Assembly: GCF_015679265.1 (NCBI RefSeq)
Contig: NZ_CP064942.1
Location: 2,708,001-2,772,000, forward strand
From: Pontivivens ytuae
Lineage (GTDB): Bacteria > Pseudomonadota > Alphaproteobacteria > Rhodobacterales > Rhodobacteraceae
Direction: 5' to 3'
DNA length: 64,000 bases
Both the position numbers and the translations under genes were made by a program. The notes below the pieces were generated by a model. It made no database searches, was not told where the DNA came from, and saw only the letters and a program-made list of their open reading frames with translations. Position 1 is the stretch's first letter. Each line of letters starts with the position of its first letter. Shown here piece after piece: positions 7,673 to 15,259 of the stretch.

Positions 7673-8668
7673 ATGATCCCCCATCCCTATCTGCTGTTCC
7701 TGGGCGACGCGCCCGATCCGCTCGCCGCCAAGGTCGCGCAGGGCATCCGCGACTGGCGGCCCGACGCGGCCATTGGCCAGCTTCGTCTGCCGGGCTGCAA
7801 TGCCGACATGAAGCTGCCGGACATGGACATCGCGGCGGCCGCGGCGGCGGGGGCCAAGACCCTCGTGATCGGTGTCGCCAACCGCGGCGGCGTGATCTCG
7901 CCCGCCTGGATGCAGGTGCTGGAGGAGGCGCTCGCCCACGGCATGGACATCGCCTCGGGCCTGCACACGCTCCTGCGTGACCAGCCCGCGCTGGTGACAG
8001 TGGCTCAGAAGCACGGCCGCACACTCCACGACGTGCGCGTGCCCACCGTGGCCTACCCGATCGCCAACGGCGAAAAGCGCGCAGGCAAGCGCTGCCTCGC
8101 CGTCGGCACCGACTGTTCCGTCGGCAAGATGTACACCGCCCTCGCCATGGAGCGGGAGATGCGCGCGCGCGAGATGAAGGCGACCTTCCGCGCCACCGGC
8201 CAGACCGGCATCCTGATCACCGGCGACGGCGTGCCGCTCGATGCTGTCATCGCCGATTTCATGGCGGGGTCCATCGAGCATCTAACCCCGCCCAACGACC
8301 CCGACCACTGGGACCTGATCGAGGGGCAGGGCAGCCTCTTCCACCCCTCCTATTCCGGGGTGACGCTGGCCCTGATCCACGGCGGCGCGCCCGATGCCCT
8401 GATCCTGTGTCACGAGCCGACGCGGAGCCACATGCGCGGTCTGCCGGGCTACGACCTGCCCAGCCTGGAGGCGCTGCGCGACAGCGCCCTCGCCATGGCC
8501 CATGTCGTCAACCCGGGCTGCACCGTGACCGGCATCTCGCTGAACACCGCCGCCCTCGACGAACCCGCCGCCGCCGACCTGCTGAAAGGCATCGAGCAGC
8601 GCATGGGCCTGCCCACCATCGACCCCTACCGCCACGGCGCCGCGCGCCTGGTCGATGCGCTGCCATGA
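7673..8668 (+). CDS. dgcN: D-glutamate N-acetyltransferase DgcN (former DUF1611)
   Basis: A 331-residue protein of the DUF1611 family. Residues 140-165 (CLAVGTDCSVGKMYTALAME) form a P-loop-like motif typical of this family, and NRGGVISPAWM and EGQGSLFHPSYSGVTLALIHG are conserved blocks. Members next to an enolase-superfamily racemase were described as DgcN, which N-acetylates D-glutamate for its breakdown. The following gene is that partner, so the assignment rests on family plus context. GGAGG lies 8 nt before the ATG, which decides the start. Cytoplasmic. Confidence 0.88.
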   Translation: MIPHPYLLFLGDAPDPLAAKVAQGIRDWRPDAAIGQLRLPGCNADMKLPDMDIAAAAAAGAKTLVIGVANRGGVISPAWMQVLEEALAHGMDIASGLHTLLRDQPALVTVAQKHGRTLHDVRVPTVAYPIANGEKRAGKRCLAVGTDCSVGKMYTALAMEREMRAREMKATFRATGQTGILITGDGVPLDAVIADFMAGSIEHLTPPNDPDHWDLIEGQGSLFHPSYSGVTLALIHGGAPDALILCHEPTRSHMRGLPGYDLPSLEALRDSALAMAHVVNPGCTVTGISLNTAALDEPAAADLLKGIEQRMGLPTIDPYRHGAARLVDALP

Positions 8669-8702
8669 CCTTCTTCTTGCTCCAAATATCTCCGCCGGAG
8701 GC
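8669..8702 (-). repeat. GATATTT/GAAGG intergenic element, copy A
   Basis: Read on the minus strand it begins GCCTCCGGCGGAGATATTTG and ends GAAGAAGG. It fills the dgcN-dgcA gap in inverse orientation, so that its CCGCCGGAGGC end, on the plus strand, supplies the GGAGG ribosome site of dgcA. See copies B to H. Confidence 0.65.
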
Positions 8703-8705
8703 GTC

Positions 8706-9671
8706 ATGATCTCCGTCACCGCGGACAGTTTTCGGTTGGCCGAGGCCTTCTCCATCTCGCGCGGGACGAAGACCGAGGCGCAGGTCATCACCGTGACCGT
8801 CACCCGCGACGGCATCACCGGCTGCGGCGAATGCGTGCCCTATGCCCGTTACGGCGAGACGGTGGAGAGTGTCCGCGCGCAGGTGGAGGGCCTGCCCGCG
8901 ACAGTCGACCCCGGCGCGTTGCAGGAGATGCTGCCGCCCGGCGCCGCCCGCAACGCCGTCGACTGCGCCCTCTGGGACCATGCCGCGAAGGCTGCGGGCC
9001 GCCGCGCCTGGCAGCTCGCGGACCTTCCCGAACCACAGGCGCTCACCACCGCCTACACCCTCTCCCTCGGCACGCCGGAGGCGATGAACGCCGCCGCGGC
9101 CCGCCACGCCGCCCGCCCGCTCCTCAAGACCAAGCTCGGTGGCGGGCCGGAGGATGTGGAGCGGATCCGCGCCGTCCGCGCCGGCGCCCCCGCCGCCCGT
9201 ATCATCGTCGACGCCAACGAGGGCTGGACGCCGGAGCAATACGCGACCCTCGCCCCGGAATTCGTGAAGCTCGGCGTGGAGATGGTCGAGCAGCCCTTCC
9301 CCACGGGCGAGGACGCTGCCCTCACCGATCTCGACCGCGTACTGCCGGTCTGCGCCGACGAAAGCTGCCACGACCGCGCCTCGCTCGCGGATCTCGCGGG
9401 CAAGTACGACATGGTCAACATCAAGCTCGACAAGACCGGCGGCCTGACCGAGGCGCTGGCGCTGCGCGACGCCGCCCGCGCGGACGGGTTCCGCATCATG
9501 GTAGGCTGCATGGTCGGCTCCTCCCTCGCGATGGCGCCCGCCGTGCTGGTGGGGCAGGGGGCCGAGATCGTCGATCTCGACGGCCCGCTCCTGCTGGCCG
9601 AGGACCGCGATCCGCCGCTCACCTACGAGGGCGCCGAGGTCCATCCGCCCGCCGCCGCACTCTGGGGGTAG
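8706..9671 (+). CDS. dgcA: N-acetyl-D-glutamate racemase DgcA (enolase superfamily)
   Basis: A 321-residue enolase-superfamily enzyme of the muconate-lactonizing/dipeptide-epimerase branch. LLKTKLGGG near residue 140 carries the KxK-type catalytic lysine, IIVDANEGW near residue 168 the first metal Asp, MVEQPF near residue 195 a metal Glu and VCADES near residue 216 the third metal ligand; NIKLDKTGGL near residue 240 supplies the second catalytic lysine. Older annotation would be L-Ala-D/L-Glu epimerase. Paired with dgcN, it should racemise N-acetyl-D-glutamate to the L form. Start set by the GGAGG at 8696-8700. Confidence 0.87.
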   Translation: MISVTADSFRLAEAFSISRGTKTEAQVITVTVTRDGITGCGECVPYARYGETVESVRAQVEGLPATVDPGALQEMLPPGAARNAVDCALWDHAAKAAGRRAWQLADLPEPQALTTAYTLSLGTPEAMNAAAARHAARPLLKTKLGGGPEDVERIRAVRAGAPAARIIVDANEGWTPEQYATLAPEFVKLGVEMVEQPFPTGEDAALTDLDRVLPVCADESCHDRASLADLAGKYDMVNIKLDKTGGLTEALALRDAARADGFRIMVGCMVGSSLAMAPAVLVGQGAEIVDLDGPLLLAEDRDPPLTYEGAEVHPPAAALWG

Positions 9672-9679
9672 GCAGATGT

Positions 9680-9698
9680 CTCCAACACTTTTTGCAAA
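9680..9698 (-). repeat. Dispersed 19-mer, copy 3 (inverted)
   Basis: The exact reverse complement of copy 1 (CTCCAACACTTTTTGCAAA on the plus strand), located in the dgcA to transaminase gap. Extending it gives CATTTTTGCAAAAAG, itself nearly palindromic. Confidence 0.6.
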
Positions 9699-9737
9699 AA
9701 TGACCCGCCGAACGGCAGCCGCGCACAGGAGCACGCC

Positions 9738-10592
9738 ATGACCCGCACCGTCTACGTCAACGGCGACTACCTGCCCGAGCAGGACGCGAAGATCTCCGTC
9801 TTCGACCGCGGGTTCCTGTTCGCGGACGGCGTCTACGAGGTCACTTCCGTCCTCGACGGCCGCCTCGTCGATTTCGGGGGCCACATGGCGCGCCTCGATC
9901 GCTCGCTGTCCGAGATCGACATGCCGTCGCCCGCTACCCATGCGGAGATCGAGGCGATCCACCGCCGTCTGATCGAGGAGAATGACCTGACCGAGGGCCT
10001 GATCTACCTGCAGGTCACCCGCGGTGCCGCCGATCGCGACTTTCTCTATCCGGAGGAGCCGAAACCCTCCCTCGTCCTCTTCACCCAGGCAAAGCCGCTG
10101 ATCGAGACGGCGGCGGCGGCCAACGGCCTGCGCATCGCCTTCGTCGACGACATCCGTTGGGGGCGGCGTGACATCAAGACGGTGCAGCTCCTGGCGCCCT
10201 CGATGTGCAAGATGGCCGCCCGGGCCGAGGGCGTCGACGATGCCTGGATGGTCGAGGACGGCCACGTGACCGAGAGCACGTCGAGCAACGCCTACATCGT
10301 CACCAGGGGTGGCAGGATCGTGACCCGCAACCTCTCCAACTCCATCCTCCACGGCATCACCCGCGCCGCCGTGCTCCGCCTCGCCCGAGAGGCGCAGATG
10401 GAGGTGGAGGAACGCCCCTTCACGCCGGAGGAGGCGCAAGGTGCCGCCGAGGCCTTCGTCACCGCCGCCTCCTCCTTCGTCACGCCGGTGGTCGAGATCG
10501 CGGGCACCACGCTGGGTGACGGCACTCCCGGCCCCGTCGCCCGCCGCCTGCGCGAGATCTACATCGAGGAAGCGCTCGCCACCGCGACCTGA
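9738..10592 (+). CDS. dat: D-amino-acid transaminase
   Basis: A 284-residue class IV PLP aminotransferase. The N-terminus (YVNGDYLPEQDAKISVFDRGFLFADGVYE) is typical of D-alanine/D-amino-acid aminotransferases, the PLP lysine lies in DIKTVQLLAPSM (about residue 145), and WMVEDGHVTESTSSNAY with the conserved glutamate follows near 170. It interconverts D-amino acids and 2-oxo acids. Sitting just after dgcN-dgcA, it completes a D-amino-acid catabolic module. RBS CAGGAG lies before the ATG. Confidence 0.9.
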   Translation: MTRTVYVNGDYLPEQDAKISVFDRGFLFADGVYEVTSVLDGRLVDFGGHMARLDRSLSEIDMPSPATHAEIEAIHRRLIEENDLTEGLIYLQVTRGAADRDFLYPEEPKPSLVLFTQAKPLIETAAAANGLRIAFVDDIRWGRRDIKTVQLLAPSMCKMAARAEGVDDAWMVEDGHVTESTSSNAYIVTRGGRIVTRNLSNSILHGITRAAVLRLAREAQMEVEERPFTPEEAQGAAEAFVTAASSFVTPVVEIAGTTLGDGTPGPVARRLREIYIEEALATAT

Positions 10593-10697
10593 CGGTCTCA
10601 GGGTAAAACGAACGCGAAATAAAGTTGCGCAGCGGCCAATCCGTGCGGAACGATCGGACGTAACCTCTATATCCGATCCCAAGTGCAGGAGAGGCCG

Positions 10698-10928
10698 ATG
10701 CCCCGGCTCGTCAATCTCTTCGTCACCGCAGGCGCGCTCGGCTTCGTGCTGGCGGCCCTGCTCGTCACCATCCTCTGGGAGTTCAACATCGGCGGCGTCG
10801 CCACGCTCGTGGAGCGTGCAGGCCTCGGCATCTGGCCGCTGGTGCTGCTGACCTTCTCCCTCGGCACGACCTTCGCGACGGCACAGATCGCCTTCGCCGT
10901 CATGCAGCTCGCCGAGCCGGAGGAGTAG
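10698..10928 (+). CDS. Small two-helix membrane protein, unknown
   Basis: A 76-residue hydrophobic protein with two helices (about residues 6-27 and 40-62), a Pro/Arg N-terminus and a Glu-rich tail (EPEE). AGGAGA precedes the ATG at good spacing, which supports translation. No family is recognised. The gene stands alone between the transaminase and the converging DUF1244 gene; a role in membrane stress is only a guess. Confidence 0.6.
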   Translation: MPRLVNLFVTAGALGFVLAALLVTILWEFNIGGVATLVERAGLGIWPLVLLTFSLGTTFATAQIAFAVMQLAEPEE

Positions 10929-10934
10929 CGGGCC

Positions 10935-11231
10935 TCAGTGCGCCTTGGGCGCCGCGGCGAAAGCTTCCTTCTGTGCGTCGTTCGCTTCGGTCTGGTAGCG
11001 CTCGACCCACTCGCCATAAGGCATGCCATAGACGACCTCGCGCCCCTCGGCCTTGTCCATCTCGATCCCGCGGGCGTTGGCCTCCTCCTGGTACCAGCGC
11101 GACAGGCAGTTCCGGCAGAACCCCGTCAGGTTCATCATGTCGATGTTCTGCACGTCGGTCCGCTTGCGCAGGTGGTCGCGCAGGCGGCGGAAGGCGGCGG
11201 CTTCGAGCTCGAGGCGCGTCTGGTCGTCCAT
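10935..11231 (-). CDS. DUF1244 family protein
   Basis: A 98-residue soluble protein recognised as DUF1244 from its central block NLTGFCRNCLSRWYQEEANARG (about residues 30-51), with a CxxC pair that could bind metal, and VYGMPYGEWVERYQ near residue 67. No biochemical role is established. The start MDDQTRLEL is preceded by GGAGAGG. It converges on the small membrane protein with 6 bp between stops. Confidence 0.85.
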   Translation of the reverse strand: MDDQTRLELEAAAFRRLRDHLRKRTDVQNIDMMNLTGFCRNCLSRWYQEEANARGIEMDKAEGREVVYGMPYGEWVERYQTEANDAQKEAFAAAPKAH

Positions 11232-11337
11232 GGATCCTCTCCCTTTGGCTTGAGCGCTATGTAAGGCCGCGAGCCGCCCGCTTTCCAGTGCGCAGCTGTC
11301 GGAAATCCGTCGCGAAGCCGGTGTAGCGTCCGCGCCC

Positions 11338-11919
11338 ATGACACGCCTGCTGCACTACCTGACCCATCCCCAAGTCCGCATCGATCCCGACATCCCGGTC
11401 CCCGATTGGGGGTTGAACGAGACGGGTGCCGCCCGCGTCCGGGAACTTGCGCAGACCGGCGATCTCGGCGGTATTGCCCGCATCTGGTCGAGCGCCGAGC
11501 GCAAGGCGATCGAGACGGCGGAGCCGCTGGCCAAGGCCGCCAATGCGCCGCTGGAGATCATGGAGCGGATGCACGAGAACGACCGCTCCGCCACCGGTTT
11601 CCTCCCGCCGCCGGAGTTCGAGGAGAGGGCCGACGCCTTCTTCGCCCGCCCCGACGAGAGCGTGCGCGGTTGGGAGCGGGCCATCGACGCCCAGGCCCGC
11701 ATCGTCTCGGCCACCGAACGCGCGATCGCGGAGACGGAAGGCAGCCTGCTTCTCACCGGCCACGGCGGCGTCGGAACGCTGCTCTACTGCCATCTCGCGG
11801 GCCTGCCGATTGACCGCAGCCAGGACCAGCAGGGCGGCGGCCACTTCTTCACCGTCGACCTCGACACCGGCCGGCCCCGCCACGGCTGGCGCCCGATGGA
11901 GGACTGGCCCCGCGCCTGA
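11338..11919 (+). CDS. Histidine phosphatase superfamily protein
   Basis: A 193-residue phosphoglycerate-mutase-like protein. The catalytic N-terminal RHG motif reads LTHPQV, so the histidine is kept but the adjacent Arg and Gly are not. The second histidine lies in LLTGHGGVGTLL near residue 140, and IWSSAERKAIETAEPL near residue 50 carries the conserved SxxxR-like contact. Substrate unknown. It begins at its ATG about 100 bp from the divergent DUF1244 start. Confidence 0.82.
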   Translation: MTRLLHYLTHPQVRIDPDIPVPDWGLNETGAARVRELAQTGDLGGIARIWSSAERKAIETAEPLAKAANAPLEIMERMHENDRSATGFLPPPEFEERADAFFARPDESVRGWERAIDAQARIVSATERAIAETEGSLLLTGHGGVGTLLYCHLAGLPIDRSQDQQGGGHFFTVDLDTGRPRHGWRPMEDWPRA

Positions 11920-11925
11920 CCATTC

Positions 11926-11957
11926 CAGCTTGCCTGAAATATCCTCGCGCGGAAGCG
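11926..11957 (-). repeat. GATATTT/GAAGG intergenic element, copy B
   Basis: A degenerate copy (GAGGATATTTCAGGCAAGCTG on the minus strand) directly downstream of the N-formylglutamate amidohydrolase stop, in the sense of that gene. The GAAGG end is lost. Confidence 0.4.
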
Positions 11958-11978
11958 CGAAACCCGCAGCGCCCGCGC

Positions 11979-12761
11979 CTACGCAGCCTCGAAGCGCCGC
12001 CCCACGGCTGGATCCGCCAGGATCGCCGCCAGATGCGGCGCGAGGTGCCCGGCCCAAGCCTCTTGCCCCGCCGCGTCGGAAATGAGGTCGTTGCGCACCT
12101 CGATCAGCACGTTGGGCAGGCCGCGCTGCATGGCGTGCCGGTCCTGGCTGTCGCCGCCATAGGTCCCCGGATAGGGCTCGTTGTCGCCCACGCACCAGCC
12201 CTCGGCCCGAAGGCGCGCCATCAAAGGCACCGCGATCCGCCCGTCGGTACCGTCCCAGAGGATCCCGACCTCCCAGGGCCGCGGCGGCCGTCCGGCGAGC
12301 TGCGGGGTGAAGGAGTGGATGGCAACGACCGAGGGTACTTCGCCGCGCGCCAGCACCGCGTCGACTTTCGCATCTACCGCCGCATGATAGGGCGCGTAGT
12401 AGGCCGCGATCCGCCGGGCCCGCTCGGCCGCATCGACACCGCGATTGCCCGGCACCACGCTGCGGTCGTAGATCCGGCGCACCAGCGTGGGATCGTTCTC
12501 CGCCCGGTTCGGATCGATCACGATCCGGCTCACGGTGGAGAGCACCGCCGCGCCCCCGAGCCGCCGCGCGAGACCCAGCGTCACGCCCCGCGCACCGACG
12601 TCCCACGCGATGTGCCGCGCCATGTCGTCTGCACTCAGCCCGATATCGCCCAGCTCCTCCGGCACGCGGTTGGAGCCGTGGTCGCAGGTCAGCACCAGCC
12701 GGTGGCCCGGCGCGCCCTTCACGGTTTCGTAGCAGTCCTGCGGCATCCAGCGGTCGCTCAT
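11979..12761 (-). CDS. N-formylglutamate amidohydrolase
   Basis: A 260-residue HutG-type amidohydrolase that releases formate from N-formyl-amino acids, as in the last step of one histidine-degradation route. Conserved parts are LTCDHGSNRVPEEL (metal His/Asp, about residue 25), STVSRIVIDPNRAEND near residue 73, VVAIHSFTPQL near residue 150 and LIEVRNDLI near residue 225. There are no hut neighbours, so a broader N-formyl amino-acid role is possible. The ATG at MSDRWMPQ is preferred over upstream in-frame codons because those run into the pyk leader. Confidence 0.86.
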   Translation of the reverse strand: MSDRWMPQDCYETVKGAPGHRLVLTCDHGSNRVPEELGDIGLSADDMARHIAWDVGARGVTLGLARRLGGAAVLSTVSRIVIDPNRAENDPTLVRRIYDRSVVPGNRGVDAAERARRIAAYYAPYHAAVDAKVDAVLARGEVPSVVAIHSFTPQLAGRPPRPWEVGILWDGTDGRIAVPLMARLRAEGWCVGDNEPYPGTYGGDSQDRHAMQRGLPNVLIEVRNDLISDAAGQEAWAGHLAPHLAAILADPAVGRRFEAA

Positions 12762-12826
12762 GTTGTGATTCAGCGCTCCTGATCTAGCTTTGCCTCTGCG
12801 CGCAGGACAGCGCAAAAAGACATGAT

Positions 12827-12849
12827 CTGTCCCGATTTTTGCGGGACAG
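12827..12849. promoter_or_regulatory. Perfect hairpin in the pyk upstream region
   Basis: CTGTCCCG (12827-12834) and CGGGACAG (12842-12849) form a perfect 8-bp inverted repeat around a 7-nt AT loop, about 85 bp before the pyk start and 66 bp from the divergent amidohydrolase start. It has no T tract and may be an operator or a leader stem. Confidence 0.4.
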
Positions 12850-12933
12850 GCCCGACCGGTGACAGTAAACGAGGCGCGACCGAACCGCTTTGGCCCGTCA
12901 CCCCCGGGCCGTTGGGACAAGAAGGAAAACCGT

Positions 12934-14379
12934 ATGAAACGCGACCGTCGCGTCAAGATCGTGGCCACGCTCGGCCCCGCCTCCTCCTCCCGCACCATGA
13001 TCAAGTCGCTCTTCGAGGCCGGCGCCGACGTGTTCCGCCTCAATATGAGCCACGGCAGCCATGAGGAGATCGCGGAGCGTCACCAGCTCATCCGCGAGAT
13101 CGAGCACGAGACGCAGCGCCCGATCTGCGTCCTCGCCGACCTGCAGGGCCCCAAGCTGCGCTGCGGCGTCTTCAAGGACGGCCCGATCGAGCTGGAGGAG
13201 GGGCAGAGCTTCCGCTTCGACCTCGACGACAAACCGGGCGATGCGACCCGCGTCCAGCTTCCGCACAAGGAGATCTTCGAGGCGCTGGAGCCCGGCTCCA
13301 CCCTCCTCGTCAACGACGGCAAGATCCGGCTGAAGGTCGAGGCCTGCGACAAGGAAAGTGCCGACTGCATCGTCGAGGTCGCGGGCGAGATCTCCAACCG
13401 CAAGGGCGTGAACGTGCCCGATGTGGTCCTGCCGCTCGCTGCCCTCAGCGAGAAGGACAAGAAGGACCTGGAGTTCGTCTGCGAGCTCGGCGTCGACTGG
13501 CTGGCGCTCTCCTTCGTCCAGCGCGCCGCCGACGTGGAGGAGGCCCGCACGCTCGCCAAGGGCCGCGCCGCCCTGATCGCGAAGATCGAGAAGCCTGCCG
13601 CCGTCCGCGCCTTCGACGAGATCCTGGAGGCGACCGACGGTGTCATGGTCGCCCGGGGCGATCTCGGTGTGGAGCTCCCGGTGCAAGCCGTCCCCCCGAT
13701 CCAGAAGAAGCTGATCCGCAAGTGCCGCGACGTGGGCAAGCCCGTGATCGTTGCCACCCAGATGATGGAGAGCATGATCTCCGCTCCCGTGCCGACGCGG
13801 GCCGAGGTCTCAGACGTCGCCCACGCGATCTACGAGGGCGCGGACGCGGTGATGCTCTCGGCGGAGTCCGCCGCCGGCGACTACCCGGTCGAGGCCGTGC
13901 AGACCATGAACGACGTCGCGGTGGAGGTCGAGCAGGATGCCGTCTACCGCCAGATCATTGAGGCGAGCCGCACCCGCACCCATCGCGGCCAGGCCGACGC
14001 GATCACCACCGCCGCGCGCGAGGTGGCCGAGACGATCGAGGTGAAGGCGATCTGCACGTTCACCCATTCCGGCACCACGGCGATCCTCGCCAGCCGCGAG
14101 AAGCCGCGCGTGCCGGTTCTGGCGCTGACCCCGATGATCTCCACCGCGCGGCGGCTCTCGCTCGTCTGGGGCCTGCACTGCGTCATCACGCCGGAGGTCA
14201 ACCGATTCAAGCTCGCCGTCGTCGCCGCGGTGCGCGCCGCGGTGCAGCAGGGCTTCGCCGAGGAAACGGACAAGATCATCGTGACCGCGGGCGTGCCCTT
14301 CAACATGCCGGGTACCACCAACATCCTGCGCGTCGCACCCTGCCGGGAGAAGGACATCTACGAGGGCGAACAGGGGTGA
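12934..14379 (+). CDS. pyk: Pyruvate kinase
   Basis: A 481-residue glycolytic enzyme converting phosphoenolpyruvate and ADP to pyruvate and ATP. The order is normal: N-terminal KIVATLGPASSS, FRLNMSHGS (residues about 32-40), LADLQGPKLRCG, the active-site IAKIEKPAAV (about residue 215) with MVARGDLGVELP, KPVIVATQMMESM, then the C-terminal regulatory domain with FTHSGTTA. Length is typical. The start at MKRDRRVKI follows AAGGAAA. The stop overlaps a small GTG-started membrane gene. Confidence 0.97.
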   Translation: MKRDRRVKIVATLGPASSSRTMIKSLFEAGADVFRLNMSHGSHEEIAERHQLIREIEHETQRPICVLADLQGPKLRCGVFKDGPIELEEGQSFRFDLDDKPGDATRVQLPHKEIFEALEPGSTLLVNDGKIRLKVEACDKESADCIVEVAGEISNRKGVNVPDVVLPLAALSEKDKKDLEFVCELGVDWLALSFVQRAADVEEARTLAKGRAALIAKIEKPAAVRAFDEILEATDGVMVARGDLGVELPVQAVPPIQKKLIRKCRDVGKPVIVATQMMESMISAPVPTRAEVSDVAHAIYEGADAVMLSAESAAGDYPVEAVQTMNDVAVEVEQDAVYRQIIEASRTRTHRGQADAITTAAREVAETIEVKAICTFTHSGTTAILASREKPRVPVLALTPMISTARRLSLVWGLHCVITPEVNRFKLAVVAAVRAAVQQGFAEETDKIIVTAGVPFNMPGTTNILRVAPCREKDIYEGEQG

Positions 14380-14600
14380 GCGCCCTCGACTGGCTGCTCG
14401 TTGCCTACGGCGCCTCGATCCTCGCCCTGATCGGGCGCGGGGTCGAGGCGATCCTGTCGAATGATGGCTGGCTGCGACCCGCCTTCTGGGCGGCCACGGC
14501 GCTGGGCCTTGCCCTCTTCATCGAGTTCGCCACCCCCGCATCCGCCAGCTTCGGCGCGGTGATGCTGGCGCTGATCGACGTCGCCGCGCAGGTGTTTTGA
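14376..14600 (+). CDS. Small membrane protein linked to pyk
   Basis: A 74-residue hydrophobic protein with two or three predicted helices (about residues 6-24, 34-52, 57-72). Its GTG start overlaps the pyk stop (GTGA), which argues for translational coupling and a real gene. No family recognised. Confidence 0.6.
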   Translation: MSALDWLLVAYGASILALIGRGVEAILSNDGWLRPAFWAATALGLALFIEFATPASASFGAVMLALIDVAAQVF

Positions 14601-14660
14601 GGGGGCCGGTGCCGCCCTTCGGCGGGCATCGCTGATTGCATGGATCTCCGCACCGAAAGG

Positions 14661-14894
14661 CCCCGGATCAGGTCCGGGGCGGTTGCACGAGGCACCACCG
14701 TCCCGGCCGCAGAGCCGGGATCGCCCGCTTTCCCGCACAACGTCATCCTCGGGCCTGACCCGAGGATCTCCCAATGCATGCGATGGACGGGCCAAGCCCG
14801 ACTCTGACGACCCTTGCCACCGTCCCGGCCGAAGCGCCGGGACCTTCTGGCCTCGAGGCGCTCCTTGGCGAAAGACCCCGGATCACGTCCGTGG
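14661..14894. repeat. Cluster of intergenic palindromes (BIME-like)
   Basis: Six hairpin-forming units occur in 234 bp: CCCCGGA/TCCGGGG at 14661-14679, TCCCGGC/GCCGGGA at 14701-14720 and again at 14823-14842, TCCTCGGG/CCCGAGGA at 14746-14766, CGGGC/GCCCG at 14788-14800, and an imperfect CCCCGGATCACGTCCGTGG at 14876-14894. CCACCGTCCCGGCCG occurs twice. This resembles the mosaic palindromic repeats of alphaproteobacterial intergenic DNA. No open frame here looks coding. Confidence 0.7.
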
Positions 14895-15084
14895 TAGTAC
14901 TACTCCGAAGCAGCGTCCCGCGCGGCGGCACCGCCGGGCCGCGCCCGACCTCCCCCTCGGAGGGCGCGTTGGCGATGTCGTTCATAGATTCCGCGAGATC
15001 GACGCTTGAGGGGACGGACATCTCAATCCTGTCCCACAAGCGCTTTCCAGGCCGGGCGCGCGTCCCGCTCCCTGCCGCTCGCCC
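14895..15084. other. Intergenic stretch without recognised feature
   Basis: Between the palindrome cluster and the thi promoter I see no convincing gene, RNA or repeat. Some frames stay open only because of high GC. Confidence 0.5.
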
Positions 15085-15113
15085 TTGACACGCAACGCCC
15101 GGGCTGCGATCCC
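15085..15113 (+). promoter_or_regulatory. Predicted promoter of the thi operon
   Basis: TTGACA at 15085-15090 is a consensus -35 box. After 17 nt, GATCCC (15108-15113) stands at the -10 position, which is weak. Transcription would begin a few bases before the TPP aptamer. Confidence 0.5.
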
Positions 15114-15121
15114 GAACCTGC

Positions 15122-15194
15122 GACAGGGGCGCTCGTTCACTCGGGCTGAGAAGAACCCTCGAACCTGAACCGGATAATGCCGGCGGAGGAAGTC
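15122..15194 (+). ncRNA. TPP riboswitch (THI element)
   Basis: The sequence carries the conserved aptamer landmarks in order: GGGGCGCT, GGCTGAGAAG, ACCCTCGAACCTGA, and CGGATAATGCCGGCGGAGGA, the pyrophosphate- and pyrimidine-sensing helices of the thiamine pyrophosphate riboswitch. It lies 66 nt before thiM, the first gene of a thiamine salvage/synthesis operon. High TPP should turn the operon off. The downstream hairpin at 15235-15256 suggests translational control. Confidence 0.95.
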
Positions 15195-15234
15195 GCGGTG
15201 GTCGGACGCGGCATCTGCCGCCCCTCGTCCCCGT

Positions 15235-15256
15235 CTCTCCCCGCCGCAGGGGAGAG
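15235..15256 (+). promoter_or_regulatory. SD-sequestering hairpin of the riboswitch
   Basis: CTCTCCCC (15235-15242) pairs perfectly with GGGGAGAG (15249-15256), which is the ribosome site 3 nt before the thiM ATG. This is a plausible expression platform: closing it would block initiation. Confidence 0.65.
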
Positions 15257-15259
15257 CTG

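Noticed and set aside
8508..10682. Long antisense frame over dgcA and the transaminase
   Set aside because: No recognisable motifs and no ribosome site; it spans two real genes and their gap.
14661..14894. CRISPR array
   Set aside because: The repeats are palindromes of different sequence with no constant repeat-spacer period and no cas genes.
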